A stretch of 64,000 bases of DNA from Micromonospora yangpuensis. GTDB taxonomy: Bacteria; Actinomycetota; Actinomycetes; Mycobacteriales; Micromonosporaceae. The notes below the pieces were generated by a model that saw only the letters and a list, made by a program, of their open reading frames with translations, ran no database searches and was not told the origin of the DNA. Both the position numbers and the translations under genes were made by a program. Where the stretch lies: NCBI RefSeq assembly GCF_900091615.1, contig NZ_FMIA01000002.1, forward strand, positions 3,596,001 to 3,660,000, in the 5' to 3' direction. Positions 1 to 6,905 of this stretch are shown here, in pieces. Numbering within the stretch: the first letter of the stretch is position 1; each line of letters begins with the position of its first letter.

Positions 1-555
1 CACGCTGACGGTCAGCACGCCGGCCTCCCGCAGCGCGGCCACCGCCTGGCTGACCGTGGCCATCTGCATCAGCGACAGCGCGCCCTCCTGCATCCGCGCC
101 CCACCGCTGGCGGTGACCAGCACCAGCGGGATCCGCTCGGCCAGCGCCCGCTCGGCGGTCCGGGTGATCAGCTCACCCACCGCGCAGCCGAGACTGCCGC
201 CGAGGAACCGGAAGTCCATCACCGCCAGCGCGACCCGGTGCCCGCCGACCGCGGCGGTGCCGACCAGCACCGCCTCGGCCAACCCGGTGGCGGCGCGGGC
301 CGCGCTTACCCGGTGCGGGTACGGCAGCACGTCGACGAAGTCGATCGGGTCCACGTCGGGGGTACGCTCCGGCAACGCCACGAAGGTGGCCGGGTCGACC
401 AGCTGCCGCAGCCGTTCCGGGGCACCGAGCCGGGCCGGCACCCCGCACTCGGGACAGACGTCGAGATTGCGCAGCAGCCGTTTGCGGTACAGCAGGCTGG
501 CGCAGCCGGCGCAGCGGGACCAGAGCTGCCCGTCGTGGGGCGCGGTGGCGGTCAC
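1..555 (-). CDS. Acetyl-CoA carboxylase carboxyltransferase, beta-type N-terminal part (partial, runs off left edge)
   Basis: Carboxyltransferase that would make malonyl-CoA for fatty acid or, in this context, polyketide synthesis. The first 185 residues are visible. A four-cysteine zinc ribbon lies near residues 11-32 (CAGC ... CPEC), as in AccD. It is followed by the crotonase-like core with RVALAVMDFRFLGGSLG and ASGGARMQEG, which matches the AccD oxyanion and CoA-binding region. The GTG start overlaps the stop of the upstream cyclase gene (GTGA), so the two are translationally coupled. The C-terminal part is outside the window, so a separate AccD cannot be told from a fused AccDA protein of the kind found in type II polyketide clusters. 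Confidence 0.85.
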   Translation of the reverse strand, partial: MTATAPHDGQLWSRCAGCASLLYRKRLLRNLDVCPECGVPARLGAPERLRQLVDPATFVALPERTPDVDPIDFVDVLPYPHRVSAARAATGLAEAVLVGTAAVGGHRVALAVMDFRFLGGSLGCAVGELITRTAERALAERIPLVLVTASGGARMQEGALSLMQMATVSQAVAALREAGVLTVSV

Positions 556-890
556 GGTTGCCGCCCGGCGTCCGGGGCGTCCCACTGGTAGAACCGGTGG
601 GCCATCGCGTCGCGGGGCGCCCGCCAGGTCGACAGGTACGGCGAGACGTAGGGCCGCAGCCGGGCGCTGACCCGGGCGAACTCGGGGTGTTCCCGGACCG
701 CCTCCACCGCCCCGTGGCCCGGCATCTCGGTCTCCAGCAGGTGGACGTAGAGGTCGTGCAGGCGGTAGAGCGACCGGCGGCGGACCCCGGCCAGCTGCGG
801 CAGTTCGGTCGCGTCGGACTCGGCGAAGATCTCGGCCACCTGCTCCTCCGCGGTCGGGACCACCTTCGCGATGATCAGCGAACGCTCCAT
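552..890 (-). CDS. TcmI-family aromatic polyketide cyclase (copy 1)
   Basis: Small cyclase of 112 residues, the usual size of the TcmI family (about 110), which guides late ring closure of aromatic polyketides. The family pattern is clear: an opening strand MERSLIIAKVVP, then IFAESDATELP, a HDLYVHLLE core, and the ending SPYLSTWRAPRDAMAHRFYQW. ATG at 890 is chosen because the longer open frame upstream (to 1163) has no family similarity. It is coupled to the carboxyltransferase by a 4-base overlap. A close paralogue lies at 2297-2647 on the other strand. The context of acyl-CoA carboxylase, SARP and monooxygenase supports a type II polyketide role, but the ketosynthase genes must lie to the left. 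Confidence 0.85.
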   Translation of the reverse strand: MERSLIIAKVVPTAEEQVAEIFAESDATELPQLAGVRRRSLYRLHDLYVHLLETEMPGHGAVEAVREHPEFARVSARLRPYVSPYLSTWRAPRDAMAHRFYQWDAPDAGRQP

Positions 891-920
891 GAACGGCACC
901 CCCACGGCACGTCGGTGGGC

Positions 921-978
921 GTGACCCGGGCGGGTCACGTCGGACGGATCGCGTGACCCGGCGGGCCACCTCGGACGG
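921..978. promoter_or_regulatory. Imperfect direct repeat containing an inverted repeat, upstream of cyclase 1
   Basis: Two copies of a roughly 26-base unit lie head to tail (921-947 and 953-978), both starting GTGACCCGG. The first copy holds a palindrome with 7-base arms, GTGACCC and GGGTCAC (921-938). The repeats sit 30-90 bases upstream of the divergent cyclase start at 890, where an activator or repressor site would be expected. A binding protein is not known. The rest of the 891-1337 gap holds the palindrome at 1054 and the promoter at 1180; no gene is seen in it. Confidence 0.4.
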
Positions 979-1053
979 TCAGGCCACGATGCGCGGACCG
1001 CCGTCACCGCGGCGTCACCACCGGCCGCCGTGGAGCCACCCGATCTGGTGACG

Positions 1054-1067
1054 TTGCGTTGACGCAA
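1054..1067. promoter_or_regulatory. Palindrome TTGCGT-TG-ACGCAA
   Basis: Perfect 6-base arms with a 2-base centre lie midway between the divergent cyclase and SARP genes. The size and symmetry fit a dimeric repressor operator. The cognate regulator is unknown. Confidence 0.35.
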
Positions 1068-1179
1068 GCTATGAACAATCCCTGCCCCAGCTGTGCACCG
1101 CTTCGACGCGGGGAGACTTCTTCGCTGTTCAGAGCGGGTACGCCGGTCGACGGCACCGGTCACAAGTCCGACCAGTACG

Positions 1180-1209
1180 TTGACTCAGCGTAACTGCGGT
1201 TGTTAGGGT
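1180..1209 (+). promoter_or_regulatory. Sigma70-type promoter for the SARP gene
   Basis: TTGACT at 1180-1185 and TAGGGT at 1204-1209 are separated by 18 bases, close to the vegetative actinobacterial consensus TTGAC-n17/18-TAnnnT. Transcription would start near 1216 and leave a leader of about 120 bases before the GTG at 1338. Confidence 0.5.
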
Positions 1210-1337
1210 TCGTCACGGCCAGCCCGGCGGCCACTCACCCGTCGGTGCGGTGTCGCCCCGACAGTGGGGTCGGCGACACCGCGACGGGGACACAGGAGAG
1301 TCGGGACTCCGGTTCCGCTGCAGGGGGTGCCGCGTCC

Positions 1338-2138
1338 GTGAGCCGTGATCCGCGCCCGTCCGTCCGCGACCAGCCGGTGTCGCTGCACCTGCTCGGCGGG
1401 TTCCGCCTGCTGCGTGCCGGCGCGCCGGTGGTGGTGCCGCGTGGCCTGCAACGGGTCATCGCCCTGATCGGGCTACGCCCGGACGCCACCCGCAGCAACC
1501 TGGCCGGCCTGCTCTGGCCGGAGGCACCCGAGGAGCGGGCCCTCTCCTCACTGCGTACCGCCCTGTGGCGGTTACGGCAGGACCCGTGCTGCCCGCTGGT
1601 GGCCACCGGTGACACCGTCCGCCTCGACCCGGTGGTCCAGCTCGACGTCGACGACCTGGTGCACACCGCCGCCCGGGTCCGCGACGGCGCCGACGCGCAG
1701 ATCGCCGCCGGGGCGCTGGCCGCCGGCCGGCACGACCTGCTGCCCGGCTGGTACGACGACTGGGTGCTGCTGGAGCGGGAACGGCTGCGGCAGCTCCGGC
1801 TGCACATGCTGGAGCAGGTCGCCGGGCACCACCTGGCCGCCGGTCGGCACGGTGACGCCCTGGAGGCGGCCCTGGAGGCGATGGCCGCCGAACCGCTGCG
1901 GGAGACCCCGCACCGGCTGGTGGTCCGGATCCACCTGGCCGAGGGCAACGCCTTCGAGGCGGTGCACGCCTTCTACGTCTACCGTGACCTGCTCCTGCGG
2001 GAACTGCACCTGGAGCCCTCCGCGGCGATGGCCGCGCTGCTCGACGAGACCCTCGCGCCGATCCGGCAGGCCACCCGCGCGGGCACCGGCCGGCCGCCCG
2101 GCAACCCGGCGGACCGCCGCGCACCCCGCCCCCGCTGA
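1338..2138 (+). CDS. SARP-family transcriptional activator (winged helix plus BTAD)
   Basis: Streptomyces antibiotic regulatory protein of about 266 residues. An OmpR-like winged helix comes first (VSLHLLGGFRLLRAGAPVVVP, then a helical region to about residue 95). A bacterial transcriptional activation domain follows, with the typical ALSSLRTALWRLRQ, LLPGWYDDWVLLERERLRQL and helical repeats ending GNAFEAVHAFYVYRDLL. The open frame reaches back to 1200, but residues encoded before 1338 are low complexity. GTG 1338 follows a GGGGG-rich ribosome site and gives the normal length of a small SARP. It is flanked by two cyclases and a monooxygenase, so it is likely the pathway-specific activator of this polyketide cluster. 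No ATPase domain is present. Confidence 0.88.
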   Translation: MSRDPRPSVRDQPVSLHLLGGFRLLRAGAPVVVPRGLQRVIALIGLRPDATRSNLAGLLWPEAPEERALSSLRTALWRLRQDPCCPLVATGDTVRLDPVVQLDVDDLVHTAARVRDGADAQIAAGALAAGRHDLLPGWYDDWVLLERERLRQLRLHMLEQVAGHHLAAGRHGDALEAALEAMAAEPLRETPHRLVVRIHLAEGNAFEAVHAFYVYRDLLLRELHLEPSAAMAALLDETLAPIRQATRAGTGRPPGNPADRRAPRPR

Positions 2139-2296
2139 ACACCCGCAACCACCGGTGCGGTGCGGATCGGCCGGCGGCGTCACCGTTGCGGTGGTATCCG
2201 TGACGACCGGGTGACTGGCCGCTGGGCAGAGTGACGGCACAGGTGTCCGTGGCACCGGCGATCCGGTCGGCGGCGCCAACGACAGGAAGGACTGTC

Positions 2297-2647
2297 ATGA
2301 GTCGTCTACTGATCGTCAGCCGGATCATCCCGGGTTCGGAGGGGCGGGTGGCCCAGATCTTCAACGAGTCCGACGCGACCGACCTACCCGGCCTGACCGG
2401 GGTACGGCACCGTTCCCTGTACTGCCTGCATGACCTGTGCGTACACCTGATGGAGACCGCCGACGTGGCCCCCGACGCGCTGGCCGAGGCCCGCAACCAC
2501 CCGCTGTTCCGCGAGGTCAACGAGCGGCTGTCCGCGCACACCTCGCCGTACCTGCCGACCTGGCGCTCACCGCGCGACGCGATCGCCGGGTGTTTCTACA
2601 CCTGGAACGCAAGCGACGCGGTGACCACGACCGGCGCTGCCGGCTGA
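2297..2647 (+). CDS. TcmI-family aromatic polyketide cyclase (copy 2)
   Basis: A 116-residue cyclase closely related to the product of 552-890. Shared stretches include QIFNESDATDLP, HDLCVHLMET and the ending SPYLPTWRSPRDAIAGCFYTWNA. ATG 2297 follows AGGAAGG at a good spacing. The FAD monooxygenase begins 5 bases after its stop, so the two are probably co-transcribed. TcmI-type enzymes close the last ring of tetracenomycin-like skeletons. Two divergent copies in one cluster could act on different rings, or one could be redundant; the sequence does not decide this. Confidence 0.85.
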   Translation: MSRLLIVSRIIPGSEGRVAQIFNESDATDLPGLTGVRHRSLYCLHDLCVHLMETADVAPDALAEARNHPLFREVNERLSAHTSPYLPTWRSPRDAIAGCFYTWNASDAVTTTGAAG

Positions 2648-2652
2648 GCGGG

Positions 2653-4014
2653 GTGGACGCGGTGAGGCCGGCCAGGCCACCCCGGGTCCTGGTGATCGGC
2701 GCCGGCACCGGGGGGCTGTGCCTGGCCCACGGGCTGCGCCGGGCCGGCATCGACGTAGCGGTGTACGAGCGGTACCGCACCCGCACCGACGGCCTGCTCA
2801 GTTACCGGATCGGCATCGGCCCCACCGGCAGCTCGGCGCTGCGGGAGTGCCTGCCGCCGGAGCTGTTCGACGTCTTCCTCGCCACCTGCGCGCGGTCCCC
2901 CCGGTACTTCAACGTGATCACCGAGCGGCTCCGCGAGACCGCCTCGTTCACGCTGCGCCCGGACACCGACCCGGTGAAGACCGAACGCTCGGTGGCCCGG
3001 ATGACCCTGCGGCAGGTCCTGCTCACCGGCATGGAGGACGTGGTCCACTTCGACAAGACCTGCACCCACTACGTCCAGCACGACAACGGGACCGTCACGG
3101 CGTACTTCGACGACGGCGACACCGCGGTCGGCGACCTGCTGGTAGGCGCGGACGGCACCCACTCGGTGATCCGCCGCCAGTACCTGCCTGAGGCGGTCGT
3201 CTCCGACGCCGGCACGGTCAACATCGCGGTACGGATCCCGCTCACCGACCACACCCGGAGCCTGGTGCCCGAGCGGATCCGGCAGGGCATCTCACTGATC
3301 TTCGCCACCGGCGGGATCATGGGCGTGCTGCACGTGATGGAGTTCAAGTGGGACGGTGCCGGCCGGCTCAAGCCGGACGTCGATCCGGCCGACGCCGAAC
3401 TGCTCGCCCGCTGGCCGGGGCTGCGTCACGACACCACCCGCGACTACATCAACATCGTCATCTGGAGCACCGCGCGGCGGTTCCCCGCCGACGTCATGCG
3501 GATGCGGGGCGGGGAGCTGATCGCGCTGGCCCTCGACCTCACCCAGGGCTGGCATCCGCATCTGCGTGAGCTGCTGGCCCGCGCCGACCCGGCCAGCGCC
3601 ATGCCGATCAGGGTGTCCACCTCGGAGCCGGTGGCACCGTGGCCGGCCAGCTCGGTCACCCTGCTCGGCGACGCCATCCACACCATGACCCCGGGACGCG
3701 GGGTCGGCGCGAACACCGCCCTGCGCGACGCCGCGCTGCTCTGCCGGCAGCTCGCCCAGGCAGCGGCCGGCGGCAAGACGCTGCTCGACGCGGTGGCCGA
3801 CTACGAGCGCCTGATGCTGCCGTACGGCTTCGCGCGGGTCGCCGACTCACTGGCCCGCAACGGCACCAACGGTGACGACCGGTTGTACCGTCCGGTGTTC
3901 GGCCGGCTGGCGCTGCTCGGCGCGCGCGGCTACTTCCGGGTCACCAGCCGGGTGCCGCCGCTGCGGCGCAAGTTCGTCGACGACTTCTACACCTACCGCG
4001 GCGAGGACGACTGA
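2653..4014 (+). CDS. FAD-dependent aromatic monooxygenase (PHBH/UbiH-like fold)
   Basis: Group A flavoprotein hydroxylase of about 453 residues, likely a tailoring oxygenase of the polyketide. The three family signatures are visible. The Rossmann dinucleotide motif GAGTGGLCLAHGLRRAG is near residue 20. The DG motif LLVGADGTHSVIRRQ is near residue 170. The FAD ribose-binding GD motif LLGDAIHTMTPGRGVGANTA is near residue 340. The start is GTG 2653, or GTG 2662; both lie just behind the cyclase stop and neither has a strong ribosome site, so translation may be coupled. The substrate cannot be read from the sequence. Confidence 0.85.
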   Translation: MDAVRPARPPRVLVIGAGTGGLCLAHGLRRAGIDVAVYERYRTRTDGLLSYRIGIGPTGSSALRECLPPELFDVFLATCARSPRYFNVITERLRETASFTLRPDTDPVKTERSVARMTLRQVLLTGMEDVVHFDKTCTHYVQHDNGTVTAYFDDGDTAVGDLLVGADGTHSVIRRQYLPEAVVSDAGTVNIAVRIPLTDHTRSLVPERIRQGISLIFATGGIMGVLHVMEFKWDGAGRLKPDVDPADAELLARWPGLRHDTTRDYINIVIWSTARRFPADVMRMRGGELIALALDLTQGWHPHLRELLARADPASAMPIRVSTSEPVAPWPASSVTLLGDAIHTMTPGRGVGANTALRDAALLCRQLAQAAAGGKTLLDAVADYERLMLPYGFARVADSLARNGTNGDDRLYRPVFGRLALLGARGYFRVTSRVPPLRRKFVDDFYTYRGEDD

Positions 4015-4184
4015 GCCTTCCCGCCCGTCCGGTCACCGTACGTCGCCGGTCGGAGACCCTGGCCGAAACAGACCCCCGCACCGGTACGTGTCGCGGTGAG
4101 CCGCGCTGTCACCCGGGTCGTCGGTATGCGAAGCTGCCCCGAGTTTTCTTCGCGACTTTCGACCAAGGTGAGGGCGGTTCTCCC

Positions 4185-5417
4185 GTGGCGTTGACTTTCG
4201 GGCACATACTGACGGCGATCCTGGCACTGGCTGTCGGGCTGGTCGGTGGCTGGTACCTGCGTGGACGGCAGGACACCCGTCCCGCCGAGCACTCCATCGT
4301 GGACGGTGACCCGGTCGCCGGCATCACCTCGTTCGGTGGGGTGCCGGCCACCACCCCGGCCGACACCGAACCGCCGGTCGCCGCCGTCGCCACCGAGCCC
4401 CGGGCCGCCACGGTCGACCCGGTGCCCGTGCCGGCCACCGTCGACACCGAGCAGCCGAAGGCCGTGGTCGACCGGGAGCCGACCGAGGACGAGAGCACGC
4501 CGGACACCGCGACCACCGATGCGGTCACCCCGGACACCGCCCCCGACCGGACCACCACCACCGCACCCGAACCCACCTCGACCGCGACCACCGACAAGCC
4601 GGTCGCCACCGAACCCGTCGCCGGCGAGCCCGTCACCACGGAGCCGGTCGCCGCCGAACCCGTCGCCACCGAACCCGTCGCCACCGAGCCGGTCGTCGGC
4701 GAGCCGGTCGCCACCGAGCCCGTCGCCACCGAGCCCGTCGCCACCGAGCCGGTCGCCACCGAGCCGGTCGTCGGCGAGCCGGGAACGACCGGGGGCGACA
4801 GCAGCGCTGCCGCGACCACCGAGGTGCCCCGGCCGCGCCGGTCGTCCGACCTGCGCACCGACGAGGCACCGGCCCCGGACGGCACCGCCGACGACGCGCC
4901 GGCACCGGAGACGTCCGTCGACGCGCCGGCACCCGCCGCGACGTCCGGCGGCGTACCGGAGACCGACCCCGCGGGCACCGACGGCCCGGCGGCCCCCGGA
5001 TCGGACATCGCCGCGCAGGCGACCGGGACCTCGGATGCAGCCCCGACCCCGGTGACCGGGGCACGCGTGCCGGAGACGCCGGTCGCCGAGGCCGAGCCGG
5101 TCGAGCCCCGGCCGGCACCGCCCACCACCGGCGAGACCGGAGTCGACGCCACCCCGGTGGTGCCCACGACCGCCGAGCAGGAGGCGGAGCCGGTCGACGA
5201 CTTCCGCCGGATCCAGGGCATCGGGCCGAAACTGGCCACCGCCCTGCAGGCTGCCGGCATCCGCACCTACCGGCAGCTTGCCTCGTTGGACGAGGCGGCG
5301 CTGCGGGAGACCGTCCGGGCCGCCGGGCTACGCGGTGCTCCGGGCCTGGCCACCTGGCCGCAACAGGCCAAGGTCCTGGCCGGCGCCCGAACCGAGGCGG
5401 AGCAGATCCTTCCCTGA
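4185..5417 (+). CDS. Membrane-anchored repeat protein with C-terminal helix-hairpin-helix domain
   Basis: A 410-residue protein of unknown role. Residues about 5-25 (FGHILTAILALAVGLVGGWY) form one membrane segment followed by RGRQ, so the rest is probably cytoplasmic. Residues about 45-335 are low complexity, rich in Thr, Pro, Glu and Ala, with twelve EPVAT-type pentapeptides. The last 70 residues hold a helix-hairpin-helix unit (IQGIGPKLATALQAAGIRTYRQLA), a fold usually used for non-specific DNA or protein contacts. The GTG start follows AAGGTGAG. The architecture of TM anchor, flexible linker and HhH resembles actinobacterial tethering proteins, but no function is established. Confidence 0.75.
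   Translation: MALTFGHILTAILALAVGLVGGWYLRGRQDTRPAEHSIVDGDPVAGITSFGGVPATTPADTEPPVAAVATEPRAATVDPVPVPATVDTEQPKAVVDREPTEDESTPDTATTDAVTPDTAPDRTTTTAPEPTSTATTDKPVATEPVAGEPVTTEPVAAEPVATEPVATEPVVGEPVATEPVATEPVATEPVATEPVVGEPGTTGGDSSAAATTEVPRPRRSSDLRTDEAPAPDGTADDAPAPETSVDAPAPAATSGGVPETDPAGTDGPAAPGSDIAAQATGTSDAAPTPVTGARVPETPVAEAEPVEPRPAPPTTGETGVDATPVVPTTAEQEAEPVDDFRRIQGIGPKLATALQAAGIRTYRQLASLDEAALRETVRAAGLRGAPGLATWPQQAKVLAGARTEAEQILP
4602..4781 (+). repeat. In-frame 15-base tandem repeat (12 EPVAT-type units)
   Basis: Twelve consecutive 15-base units encode VATEP, VAGEP, VTTEP, VAAEP, VVGEP variants inside the linker of the 4185 gene. Five of the units around 4702-4766 are nearly identical at DNA level, so copy number is likely to vary between strains. 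Confidence 0.85.
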
Positions 5418-5530
5418 GCCGAGGCGCTGTCGGCAATTGTCCCCGGCGGGGCGCGGCACCGTTAGCCGCCCGCCACGACTGGGTACAACCCGGCTCATCT
5501 CAATCAGCGCAAGCAAATCGGGAGGCAGCC

Positions 5531-5743
5531 ATGCGTCGTGGCCCGTCGTTCTTGGGGATCATCCTCGTCATCTGGCTCATCATCGGAGCCATCGCCGCCG
5601 GCCAGCGGGGCTACTACAGCGGCAACGACGAGACCAACTGTGCCGAGTTGGGCACCATCCTGGTGACCATCGTGGCGGGGCCACTGAACTACGTCGGTGC
5701 CAACCCCAAGGTCGACTGTGAGCTGCCGCAGCCGTCGCAGTAG
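5531..5743 (+). CDS. Small membrane protein, 70 residues
   Basis: One hydrophobic segment (LGIILVIWLIIGAIAAG, residues 8-24) follows a short basic N-terminus, and a second weaker one lies at about residues 42-53. Two cysteines (C37 and C63) in the part after the first segment could pair if it is outside the cell. The ATG has an excellent ribosome site (GGGAGGCAGCC). It is not recognised as a named family and stands alone between the HhH gene and a terminator hairpin. Confidence 0.7.
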   Translation: MRRGPSFLGIILVIWLIIGAIAAGQRGYYSGNDETNCAELGTILVTIVAGPLNYVGANPKVDCELPQPSQ

Positions 5744-5873
5744 GCGGCGGCCCGGCACGCGCGGCCAGCAACTGACCCACGGTAGCCGGCTGCGCGGGGC
5801 CGGAGGTTCGTGAGCACGAAGCCGGTGCGGGCCGGCCGACTCCCCCCGGGTCGACCGGCCCCACCAGCCCCCT

Positions 5874-5905
5874 GGACCGACCACCTGTCCCCCGGTGGTC
5901 GGTCC
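5874..5905 (+). terminator. Rho-independent-type hairpin, 12-bp stem with T-run
   Basis: GGACCGACCACC pairs perfectly with GGTGGTCGGTCC across an 8-base loop and is followed by TTT. It lies in the gap between the convergent genes ending at 5743 (+) and 5998 (-), in the right orientation to end the plus-strand transcript. Confidence 0.65.
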
Positions 5906-5951
5906 TTTCCCCCTGCCCCCGACCTTCCCCCCCGTCGGGGACGTCGTCGAT

Positions 5952-5985
5952 GTCCCCGCGCCCCGTGGTGCCAGGGCGCGGGGAC
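5952..5985 (-). terminator. Second hairpin, 12-bp stem, downstream of the DUF5995 gene
   Basis: GTCCCCGCGCCC pairs perfectly with GGGCGCGGGGAC across a 10-base loop. It starts 12 bases past the stop of the minus-strand gene. There is no long T-run, as is common for actinobacterial terminators. Confidence 0.55.
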
Positions 5986-5997
5986 CCCCCGTCCCGA

Positions 5998-6768
5998 CTA
6001 CTGCAACAGCGCCCCGAGGGGCGAGAGCAGCAGCCGACCGAACGACGCGGCGGTCTGGTCCAGCCGGGCCCGCTCACCGTCACGGGCGTGCGGATCGTGC
6101 CGGCACCGCCAGATCTTCTGCGCGTTGCGCCAGGCGACGTCGCGGGTGTACTCCACCAACTCGCCCTGGTACCAGTCGTCGAAGTCACCGTTGAGCATGT
6201 CGATGATCAGCTGCCAGCGGTCCAGGTAGCCCCGGCGCAACATCGGGATCCGGTCGGCGAAGATCGCGTTGATCTCCAGATAGTCCCGGTGCTGGTCACT
6301 GCCGTCGACCGGCTCGGACTCCAGGTGGTCGAAGGTGGTGACCAGGGCGAAGGGCAGGTCGAAGTTGATGTGCGCGTTGACCCCGGCGGCAGCCGAGGGC
6401 AACGGTCGGGCGTCCGGGCCCCGCATCCGCTCGAACAGGCACGCCCAGGCCTGGGGCGTGGTCGAGCTGGACTCGGTCCAGAGCCGCAACGCGTCGAAGT
6501 AGCGGGCCGCGAACTCGACGTCCAGGCGGGACAGGAACACCGGGTCGGCGAAGCGCCCGTCGTACAGGCCGTCCAGCACGCTTTCGGTGATCACCAGATA
6601 CAGCCGGTTGAAGTCGGCCAACGGACAGCTCGCCTCCAGCGGAGGCAGCCGGACGAGGAGGTCCTGCAACTTCGTGAGGTGATCGACCACCGCCGGCACG
6701 TCCGCCGGATGATCGGCAAGCAGGTCGACGATGTCCCGGTGAACGGGTCCCCACACCGGTTCGGCCAT
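5998..6768 (-). CDS. DUF5995 family protein
   Basis: A 256-residue, largely helical, soluble protein without signal peptide. It matches the style of the DUF5995 family (IVDLLADHPADVPAVVDHLTKLQDLL near the N-terminus; NAHINFDLPFALVTTFDHL in the middle; FADRIPMLRRGYLDRWQLIIDM later). Several conserved Asp and His residues (GVNAHINFDLP) could bind metal, but no activity is established. ATG 6768 has a strong GGAGG ribosome site 7 bases upstream. Monocistronic, convergent with the small membrane protein gene. Confidence 0.65.
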   Translation of the reverse strand: MAEPVWGPVHRDIVDLLADHPADVPAVVDHLTKLQDLLVRLPPLEASCPLADFNRLYLVITESVLDGLYDGRFADPVFLSRLDVEFAARYFDALRLWTESSSTTPQAWACLFERMRGPDARPLPSAAAGVNAHINFDLPFALVTTFDHLESEPVDGSDQHRDYLEINAIFADRIPMLRRGYLDRWQLIIDMLNGDFDDWYQGELVEYTRDVAWRNAQKIWRCRHDPHARDGERARLDQTAASFGRLLLSPLGALLQ

Positions 6769-6905
6769 TTTTTCCTCCACTGTGTCCGGGGCACCCCCGT
6801 GCCGGCGGCGACGCTGGACAGCCTCGCAGGCGGCACCCACCGACGGGATCAGTAGAATGACGTATTGCGAACACCGGATGACGATTACCGCCGGTTGTGG
6901 CGCGA

